A DNA stretch of 11,153 nt from CAZIRF01 sp964541755. Lineage in GTDB: Bacteria > Spirochaetota > Spirochaetia > Treponematales > Breznakiellaceae. Below the pieces are notes generated by a model, which worked only from the letters and a program-made list of their open reading frames with translations, was not told where the DNA came from and did no database searches. This document shows positions 1 through 5,994 of this stretch, piece after piece (position 1 is the stretch's first letter; each line of letters begins with the position of its first letter). The position numbers and the translations under genes are program-made. The stretch covers positions 1 through 11,153 of the forward strand of contig CAZIRF010000065.1 of NCBI GenBank assembly GCA_964541755.1, written 5' to 3'.

Positions 1-55
1 ACGCACCGACACGGTGGACGCACCGACACGGTGGACGCACCGACACGGTGGACGC
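1..55. repeat. Tandem 17-bp hairpin-forming repeat (3 exact copies plus 4 bp)
   Basis: The unit ACGCACCGACACGGTGG occurs exactly at 1-17, 18-34 and 35-51, and a fourth copy starts at 52 (ACGC) before diverging. The array begins at the window edge, so more copies may lie upstream. Inside each unit CACCG-ACA-CGGTG is a perfect inverted repeat, and across each junction CGGTG-GACG-CACCG is another, so alternative hairpins can form along the array. The 17-bp period is not a multiple of three, which argues against a coding repeat. The right edge supplies the -35 region of the gltX promoter. Confidence 0.95.
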
Positions 56-77
56 GGGGCACCCCCCTTGCTATAAT
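49..77 (+). promoter_or_regulatory. Sigma70-type promoter for the gltX operon with extended -10
   Basis: The -10 hexamer TATAAT (72-77) is a perfect consensus match and is preceded by TGC (69-71), an extended -10 TGn. Exactly 17 bp upstream, 49-54 reads TGGACG, matching TTGACA at 4 of 6 positions. That -35 straddles the end of the last tandem repeat unit. Transcription should start near 84, giving a leader of about 59 nt before the gltX ATG. The element match is seen in the sequence; promoter activity is inferred. Confidence 0.8.
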
Positions 78-89
78 CACTTGATATGT

Positions 90-120
90 CCGGTAGCGGC
101 CCCTGGGCTCGCACTGCCGG
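90..120 (+). promoter_or_regulatory. Leader hairpin upstream of gltX
   Basis: In the predicted untranslated leader, CCGGTAG (90-96) pairs with CTGCCGG (114-120), seven pairs including one G-U, around a GC-rich loop that may fold further. It ends 9 nt before the Shine-Dalgarno AGGAGA (130-135), so it leaves the ribosome site open. There is no U-tract after it, so it is not a simple terminator. It does not look like a T-box: it is too short and no specifier-loop architecture is visible. Confidence 0.45.
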
Positions 121-142
121 GATATAAACAGGAGATCAAGCA

Positions 143-1669
143 ATGGAAGCACGCGTCCGCTACGCCCCGTCCCCGACGGGGCTCCAGCATATCGGGAGCC
201 TTCGCACGGCCCTCTTCAACTACCTCTACGCCCGCTCGGTGGACGGCAAGTTCCTTGTACGCCTCGAAGACACCGACCAGACTCGATGCGCCCCCGAATA
301 CGTCCAGAACCTCTACGACACCTTCGCTTGGTTGGGCATCCAGTGGAATGAGGGGCCGGATATTGGCGGTCCCGTTGGCCCCTACATCCAGAGCCAGCGA
401 CTCGAGAAGTACCGCGAGCAGGCCCTCGCCCTCCTTGAGAAGGACCTCGCCTACCCCTGTTTCTGCTCAAGCGAGCGCCTCGAGGCCATTCGGGCCGAGC
501 GTGAAGCCTCCAAGAGTTCCGAAAGCGGCTACGACCGCCACTGCCGCGCCATCCCCAAGGAAGAGGCCGCCCGCCGAGTAGCCGCCGGGGAGAGCCACGT
601 TATCAGGCTTAAAATTCCCCTGGGCGAGAGCACCCGCTTTTGCGACCAGCTCCTGGGTGACATCGAGTGGAAAAACGACGACGTGAGCCCCGATCCCGTC
701 CTCCTCAAAACAGACGGCTTTCCCACCTACCACCTCGCGAACGTGGTCGACGACCACCTCATGGGCATAACACACGTCCTGCGCGCCCAGGAGTGGGTCT
801 CCTCAACCCCCCTGCACGTCATCATGTACAAGGCCTTTGGCTGGGAAGCCCCCGTATTCTGCCACCTCCCCATGGTCATGGGACAGGACGGCAAAAAACT
901 CTCCAAGCGCCACGGATCGACGAGCATCGACGACTTCCGCACCCAGGGCTACCTCCCCGAGGCCCTCGTCAACTACGTCGCCCTCCTGGGCTGCTCCTAC
1001 GAGGAGGGCCGCGACCTCTACAGCCTCGACGAACTCGCGAGCCTCTTCCGCCTCGAGAAGCTCAACAAGGCCCCGGCCGTCTTCGACTACAAGCGGCTCG
1101 AGTGGTACAACGGCCAATACATTCGCATGAAGACCGATAGCGAGCTTGCGAGCCTCGTCGAACCCTACGCCATACGGGACGGGCTCTTTGGCGCAGCGGG
1201 AACGGAACCCTCCGCCGGCCAGAAGAACCTCTTCCAGGCGGCCATACCCCTGGTAAAAGAGCGCCTGTCCTTCCTCCACGAGGCGAGCGACAAGCTCCGC
1301 TACCTCTTCGCAGAGCCCCCCCTCCCCGCCGCAGAGGAGTACTTCCCCAAGAAAAAGGGCGCCGCAGAAAGCCTCGAACTACTCTCCCTCTCGCTCCCTC
1401 TTGTAAAGACCCTCTCCATCGCGGAAGACCCGGATGCCGAGGCCGCCGTCAAGGCCCTCGCAGAGCAAAGCGGCAAGAAACTGGGCGACCTCCTCATGCC
1501 CCTTCGCGTTGCCATTACCGGAGCCCGCGTCAGCCCGCCCCTCTTTGGCTCCATGCGCCTCTTGGGCGAGGAGACCTGCGTAAAGCGCATCGAAGCCGCT
1601 CTTGAGCTCCTGCGTAGGGCGGCAGCCGCAGCGCCCGCAAGCGGGCCCTCAAACGGGGCTGTGCAGTGA
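143..1669 (+). CDS. gltX: Glutamyl-tRNA synthetase (class I)
   Basis: This cytoplasmic enzyme activates glutamate with ATP and attaches it to tRNA-Glu. The 508-residue length fits the bacterial family (about 460-510). Class I signatures are clear: APSPTGLQHIGS near residues 8-19 holds the HIGH motif as HIGS (16-19), and GKKLSKRHGS near 250-259 holds the KMSKS motif as KLSKR. Conserved FLVRLEDTD lies at 37-45. A partial zinc-type site is seen as C106, C108 and C134; alanine stands where E. coli has the histidine ligand. The ATG at 143 has Shine-Dalgarno AGGAGA (130-135) at good spacing. It is first in an operon with arginase, whose GTG overlaps this stop codon as GTGA. The C-terminal 20 residues are alanine-rich and low-complexity. 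Whether the enzyme is discriminating or also charges tRNA-Gln cannot be judged here. Confidence 0.98.
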   Translation: MEARVRYAPSPTGLQHIGSLRTALFNYLYARSVDGKFLVRLEDTDQTRCAPEYVQNLYDTFAWLGIQWNEGPDIGGPVGPYIQSQRLEKYREQALALLEKDLAYPCFCSSERLEAIRAEREASKSSESGYDRHCRAIPKEEAARRVAAGESHVIRLKIPLGESTRFCDQLLGDIEWKNDDVSPDPVLLKTDGFPTYHLANVVDDHLMGITHVLRAQEWVSSTPLHVIMYKAFGWEAPVFCHLPMVMGQDGKKLSKRHGSTSIDDFRTQGYLPEALVNYVALLGCSYEEGRDLYSLDELASLFRLEKLNKAPAVFDYKRLEWYNGQYIRMKTDSELASLVEPYAIRDGLFGAAGTEPSAGQKNLFQAAIPLVKERLSFLHEASDKLRYLFAEPPLPAAEEYFPKKKGAAESLELLSLSLPLVKTLSIAEDPDAEAAVKALAEQSGKKLGDLLMPLRVAITGARVSPPLFGSMRLLGEETCVKRIEAALELLRRAAAAAPASGPSNGAVQ

Positions 1670-2574
1670 CCGTCTGCATTGTCGAGCTCCCCCTCGACTA
1701 CGGGGCCAACCGCCGCGGCAGCGACATGGGGCCTTCGGCCATTCGCCTCGCTGGCCTTCGCGCCGCCCTCGAGCGCATCGGGATAGCGAGCGAGGAGAGC
1801 CTCCCCCTAATCTCGGTCCCGCCGCAGGAGTACGTCGAATCAGGCTCCCGCGAGCTGCGCTACATGGCCCCCATCGCGCGCGCCTGCGGCGAACTTGCCC
1901 GCCGCGTGGAGGCGGCAGTCGATGAAGACCGCTTCCCCCTCGTGTTGGGCGGCGACCACTCCATCGCCATCGGCACCCTCGCGGGGCTCGGCGCGGCCGC
2001 CAAGAAACGGGGCCAGCGGCTCGGGGTCCTCTGGGTCGACGCCCACGGCGACTTCAACACCGCCTCGACGAGCCCCTCGGGCAACATCCACGGGATGAGC
2101 CTCGCCGTCTCCTGCGGCCTGGGCCACGGCGACCTCACGCTCCTGCACGGGGCCTTTCGCAAGGTCGACCCGGAGAACGTCGCCATTATCGGGGCGCGCG
2201 ACCTCGATCCCCATGAAAAATCCAACCTGCGCGAGGCGGGCGTCACCGTCATTACCATGACTGACGTCGACCGCGAAGGCATCGAAGACGCCGTGGAAAG
2301 GCTGATAGCCTTCTTCCGCTCCCGGGTGGATATGCTGCACGTATCGGTGGATATGGACGTCATGGACCCCATGTATGCCCCCGGTGTCGGCATTCCCCTC
2401 CCCGGCGGCTTTACCTACCGCGAAATACTCTTCCTCTGCGAAGAACTCGCAAAGAGCGGGCTCCTCGCCTCGGCAGAGATCGTCGAGGTTAATCCCGTTC
2501 TCGACATACGCAACCAGACGGCCGAAATGGCCGTGGAAATTATTACCCGCCTTTTGGGCGGTACCATCTATTAG
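1666..2574 (+). CDS. rocF: Arginase
   Basis: Predicted to hydrolyse L-arginine to L-ornithine and urea with a binuclear manganese centre (ureohydrolase fold, 302 residues, normal length). All six expected metal ligands are present: H98 (GGDHS), D125, H127 and D129 (DAHGD), and D229 and D231 (DMD). The arginase-specific substrate loop TSPSGNIHG (135-143) with N131 and H142, plus APGVG near 238-242 and E274 in EVNPVLD, separates it from agmatinase and formimidoylglutamase relatives. Translation starts at GTG 1666, four bases inside gltX (GTGA), so it is probably coupled to gltX translation. The UPF0371 gene follows 8 nt after its stop. The start is supported by the N-terminal VELPLDYGANRRGSDMGP, where arginases begin. 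Physiologically it suggests arginine catabolism or ornithine supply, but no urease or ornithine-pathway gene is in the window. Confidence 0.95.
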   Translation: MTVCIVELPLDYGANRRGSDMGPSAIRLAGLRAALERIGIASEESLPLISVPPQEYVESGSRELRYMAPIARACGELARRVEAAVDEDRFPLVLGGDHSIAIGTLAGLGAAAKKRGQRLGVLWVDAHGDFNTASTSPSGNIHGMSLAVSCGLGHGDLTLLHGAFRKVDPENVAIIGARDLDPHEKSNLREAGVTVITMTDVDREGIEDAVERLIAFFRSRVDMLHVSVDMDVMDPMYAPGVGIPLPGGFTYREILFLCEELAKSGLLASAEIVEVNPVLDIRNQTAEMAVEIITRLLGGTIY

Positions 2575-2582
2575 AGGCAAAC

Positions 2583-4094
2583 ATGATACACGGCGCGGGT
2601 TTTGACAACGAAAAGTACCTATCGGAGCAGGCGGACTTCATCCTCGAGCGGGCCAACAAGTACGAGAAACTGTACCTCGAGTTCGGCGGCAAGCTCCTCT
2701 GGGATTATCACGCCGCCCGGGTCCTGCCCGGCTACGACCCCAACGTCAAAATGCGCCTCCTCTCCCGCCTCAAGGACCGGGCCGAGGTCATTCTGTGCAT
2801 CCACGCCGGGGCCATCGAGCGCAAAAAGATGCGCGGAGACTTCGGTATAACCTACGATGCCGATGCCTTGCGCGTTGTCGACGAGCTTGCCGAATGGGGC
2901 GTTTCGCTCGCGGGCATTGTCATCACCCGCTTCGACGATCAACCGGCGGCCATCCAATTCCAGAGCAAACTCGAACGCCTGGGGCTTCCCTGCTATATCC
3001 ACCGTGCCACCAAGGGCTACCCCAATGACATCGACCTTATCGTAAGCGAAGAGGGCTATGGGGCGAATCCCTACATACCCACGACCAAGCCCATCGTGGT
3101 CATTTCGGGCCCCGGCCCCGGCAGCGGCAAGCTCGCAACGGCCCTCTCGCAGGTCTACCACGAACGCAGCGCGGGCCGTCCGGCCGCCTACTCCAAGTTC
3201 GAGACCTTCCCGGTATGGAACCTGCCCTTGAAGCACCCGGTCAACGTCGCCTACGAAGCCGCTACCGCCGACCTCGCCGACTTCAACTGCGTCGACCCCT
3301 TCCACCTGGAGGCCTACGGGACCACGGCCATCAACTACAACCGCGACGTCGAAGTCTTCCCGGTTTTGAGCCGCATGCTCCAGCGCATGGGTGGCGGCGA
3401 GGTATACCAATCCCCCACCGACATGGGGGTCAACCGCATCGCAAGCGGCATTATCGACGACGAAATTTGCCGCCAAGCCGCCCGCGACGAGATTATCAGG
3501 CGGCGCTTCCGCATCGCGGCGGAGTACACCCAGGGCTATAGCGACATCGCCCCCCTGCGCCGTGTGGACGCCATCATGGACAGCCTGGACCTCAAGACCG
3601 AAGACCGCCCCGTCGTCCTCAAGGCCCGCGAGGCCGCCGAGACCGCCGCTGCGTCGCGCAAGGGCAATGACGGCATCTTTTGCGGGGCGGCCCTCGAGCT
3701 TTCCGACGGGCGCATCGTACAGGGGAAGAACTCTTCACTCTTCCACGCGGCCAGCGCCGCCGTCCTCAACGCCGCAAAGCTCCTGGCCGGCATCCCCCAC
3801 CGCATCCACCTCCTGCCGCCGGTCGTTATCAGCTCGATACGCACCCTCAAACTCGACGTCCTCTCGCGAAAGAGCGAGAGCCTCAACCTCGACGAAGCCC
3901 TCGTCGCGCTCGCGGTCTCGGCCGCCATGAACCCCGCAGCCGCAGCCGCCATCGAGGCCCTCAAAGAGCTCGACGGCTGCGAAATGCACCTGTCACACTT
4001 CCCCGGGCCGGGCGACGAGACAGGACTACGCAATTTGGGGGTAAACGTCACCCACGATCCGGTGTACGCGGGGAAAGACGCCCCGAAGAAATAA
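2583..4094 (+). CDS. UPF0371 / DUF1846 family protein, function unknown
   Basis: This 503-residue protein matches what I recall of the UPF0371 (DUF1846) family at its usual length of about 490-510. That family has solved structures but, to my knowledge, no firmly established activity. Family-like stretches include GFDNEKYLSEQ (6-16), the glycine-rich SGPGPGSGKLAT (175-186), CVDPFHLEAYG (236-246), INYNRDVE (250-257) and SPTDMGVNRI (277-286). The GPGPGSGK segment resembles a nucleotide-binding loop but does not fit GxxxxGK[ST], so ATP or GTP binding is only a possibility. No signal peptide or membrane segment is seen, so it is probably cytoplasmic. The ATG at 2583 has GAGG at 2574-2577, whose first G is the last base of the arginase stop, consistent with one operon. 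The 3' end overlaps the convergent EAL gene by 47 bp. Confidence 0.92.
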   Translation: MIHGAGFDNEKYLSEQADFILERANKYEKLYLEFGGKLLWDYHAARVLPGYDPNVKMRLLSRLKDRAEVILCIHAGAIERKKMRGDFGITYDADALRVVDELAEWGVSLAGIVITRFDDQPAAIQFQSKLERLGLPCYIHRATKGYPNDIDLIVSEEGYGANPYIPTTKPIVVISGPGPGSGKLATALSQVYHERSAGRPAAYSKFETFPVWNLPLKHPVNVAYEAATADLADFNCVDPFHLEAYGTTAINYNRDVEVFPVLSRMLQRMGGGEVYQSPTDMGVNRIASGIIDDEICRQAARDEIIRRRFRIAAEYTQGYSDIAPLRRVDAIMDSLDLKTEDRPVVLKAREAAETAAASRKGNDGIFCGAALELSDGRIVQGKNSSLFHAASAAVLNAAKLLAGIPHRIHLLPPVVISSIRTLKLDVLSRKSESLNLDEALVALAVSAAMNPAAAAAIEALKELDGCEMHLSHFPGPGDETGLRNLGVNVTHDPVYAGKDAPKK

Positions 4095-5994
4095 GGGCAG
4101 GGAGCTCGCGTGCGGTTACGGGAAGGGAAAAGAAATAGCCCTGCAGGTAGTTCGCCCCCATAAGGGTAAGCGCCTGCGCCGCATCGAGAGACTCGATGCC
4201 TTCGGCTACCACACTGCGATTGAGGTCGCGAAAGAGGGCGATGGATCCGGCCAGGAGCTGTCGCCCCTTTTTCGAGGTTAGGCCGATACGAACGAAGTCC
4301 TTGTCCAGTTTAACAATTTCAAAATTCAATGTAAAAATCGCGTCGAGATCGGTATAGCCGGAACCAAAGTCATCCAAAATAAAACGCAAACCCTCGTTAC
4401 CCAAAACCTCCATACCAGCCGCAAGCTCTTCGCTCACTGCGGCCACCGTTGCCTCGGTTATCGCGAGGCACAGCCGGGAAGCGGGGAAACGGGCCTCCTT
4501 GAGTGTCTTGAGTATGCCCTCATGCCAGGAGGGCATTAAAATCTTCTCCTCCGGCAGACGCAGCTGCAACGTACGTATACCCCGCTCCTCCAGCTTTTCT
4601 TCACGGTAGCGGGCAAGACAAGTCTCCAACATACGGTCGAAGAGCGAAACCGACAAACCCGCTTCCTTTGCGATACGCAGGGTCTCCCCCTGGCGCAAGA
4701 ACGTTCCGTTATCGTCATCCATTTCACACAGGGCCTCAAGGGTATCGACCACATCGTCCTGTACCGAAACCAGGGGTTGGAAACGGGGTTCAAGGCGACG
4801 ATGAACGATATCATTCGTCAAGCGGATGGACAGGAGAGCATCGCGACGATGCCGCCCGGCGACGAAGTCCTTGGGAAAGAATATGTGCCGCCCCTCTGTA
4901 CGATCTTCAAGACGCGAAAACTGCATGACAAGGTCCGACAACTCGTCAAGAGAGGAACACTCCTTGGGTACGCGAACGAGCAAAACGTAAAGAGGGGTCA
5001 ATACTGATAGTTCACCGACCTCCCAGGGCGACTGCGAGCGGCGCACGATACGAAGTGCCAGCTCCCCGGCCTCCGGGGTCCCGGGGGCCGCCTCCAATAT
5101 CAGCAGGTTAATTCCCTCTCCGAAGGCCCCGGCATACATGTGACGCCCCAATTGATCCTTGAGCCAGCTCGTGTACTGGCGCGAGATTCGCTCAAAGGAG
5201 GAGGGATCCAAAAAGGTGCGCAGACGGGGAAAAGAGTGGGTATGGAGAATAAGGGCCGTAAAACTCTTGCGCGCTGCGAGGAGCTCCTGGATTTTTTCCA
5301 TGAGGAAGGCCCGCGAGGGGAGCATTCCGCCGCGAGCCTCTGCTTCGCGAACATGCTGGACGGTCAAGAATACAAAGAGCATCGACAACGAGGCCCCAAA
5401 GGCTTCGAGCATGAGTCCACCCTGAATGTTCTGAATGGCAGCGCCCAGAAGCGGCAGAATGAGCGCAAAGGTAAATATGACCGTTCGGCGCTGGCCAAGG
5501 CGATCTGCGTTCATGATGATCGCCCCGATTGCGATGAATATGTGCAGACAGGCTATGGCATAGAGGACAGACAGGAGGGGGCCATGGTGGTATTGGGGCA
5601 GGGCATCAAAATGAAAGACGAGTCCCGTTGCCACATTACTCATAATAAGGGCAAAAGAGAGCGCCCAGAGTGACAAAACAATAGCCTTGAAAACGCCGGA
5701 TGGCCCTGCCGGATAGATAACACTCGCAAGGTAGAGGGTCATAAGGGGCGGCAGGCTGTTGTGGAAGAGATAATATAGGGTATTGAGGACAAAGGCTTCG
5801 CCAACACATGAAACACAGAGGGTATTGATAATTGCAGAGCTGGCAAGGCTAAAGGCGCTTGATCCCAGCAGGAAAATCATGAAGATTCCAAAGACAACGG
5901 TGCCACGGCGCAGCATGCGTCGACGGGCAAAATAGACCGGCAGGGCAAAAACCATAATGACGATGGCGGCGATGTCGAAGTGAAGGATGTACAT
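4048..5994 (-). CDS. 7-TM membrane protein with degenerate GGDEF-like region and degenerate EAL domain
   Basis: This 648-residue inner-membrane protein has about seven hydrophobic segments within residues 7-212, then a GGDEF-like region (about 220-370) whose signature position reads FGEGI, then an EAL domain (about 395-635). EAL domains hydrolyse or bind c-di-GMP. Here E420 of the EAL motif, D541-D542 (DDFGSGY), K562 and E598 (EGIE) are kept. The Asn ligand of the VNLS motif is Q477, and the metal-binding first Glu of ELTE is A511 (AITE). Catalysis is therefore doubtful, and a c-di-GMP sensor or partner subunit is more likely. The N-terminus (FDIAA) aligns residue for residue with the neighbouring gene's YDIAA, supporting the start and common ancestry. 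The ATG overlaps the upstream stop by one base (TGATG), and a strong Shine-Dalgarno lies at 6002-6009. Its 3' end runs 47 bp into the UPF0371 gene. Confidence 0.93.
   Translation of the reverse strand: MYILHFDIAAIVIMVFALPVYFARRRMLRRGTVVFGIFMIFLLGSSAFSLASSAIINTLCVSCVGEAFVLNTLYYLFHNSLPPLMTLYLASVIYPAGPSGVFKAIVLSLWALSFALIMSNVATGLVFHFDALPQYHHGPLLSVLYAIACLHIFIAIGAIIMNADRLGQRRTVIFTFALILPLLGAAIQNIQGGLMLEAFGASLSMLFVFLTVQHVREAEARGGMLPSRAFLMEKIQELLAARKSFTALILHTHSFPRLRTFLDPSSFERISRQYTSWLKDQLGRHMYAGAFGEGINLLILEAAPGTPEAGELALRIVRRSQSPWEVGELSVLTPLYVLLVRVPKECSSLDELSDLVMQFSRLEDRTEGRHIFFPKDFVAGRHRRDALLSIRLTNDIVHRRLEPRFQPLVSVQDDVVDTLEALCEMDDDNGTFLRQGETLRIAKEAGLSVSLFDRMLETCLARYREEKLEERGIRTLQLRLPEEKILMPSWHEGILKTLKEARFPASRLCLAITEATVAAVSEELAAGMEVLGNEGLRFILDDFGSGYTDLDAIFTLNFEIVKLDKDFVRIGLTSKKGRQLLAGSIALFRDLNRSVVAEGIESLDAAQALTLMGANYLQGYFFSLPVTARELPALISSGRLSPRTPDRG

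Noticed and set aside
1..55. CRISPR array from the tandem repeat
   Set aside because: The units abut exactly, with no unique spacers, and are only 17 bp long.
84..142. T-box riboswitch in front of gltX
   Set aside because: The leader is only about 59 nt, with no specifier loop, no T-box-like sequence and no terminator/antiterminator pair.
48..581. Plus-strand frame starting in the promoter region and running through gltX
   Set aside because: It lies in another frame of gltX, has a low-complexity Ser/Pro/Arg/Thr composition, and is a by-product of high GC.
1840..2580. Minus-strand open frame of 246 codons opposite arginase
   Set aside because: It is antisense to an unmistakable arginase and has no recognisable family or ribosome site. 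Long antisense frames are expected with GC-rich third positions.
2619..3476. Minus-strand open frame of 285 codons opposite the UPF0371 gene
   Set aside because: Its Gly/Val/Asp-rich composition is typical of a mirror frame, and the plus-strand frame is a full-length conserved family protein.
4069..4085. CGGGG/CCCCG hairpin at the end of the UPF0371 gene as a terminator
   Set aside because: It has only 5 pairs with a 7-nt loop, lies inside both convergent coding regions, and has no U-tract on either side.
5140..5673. Plus-strand open frame opposite the degenerate EAL gene
   Set aside because: It overlaps the membrane and GGDEF-like coding part of a clear minus-strand gene and shows no domain of its own.
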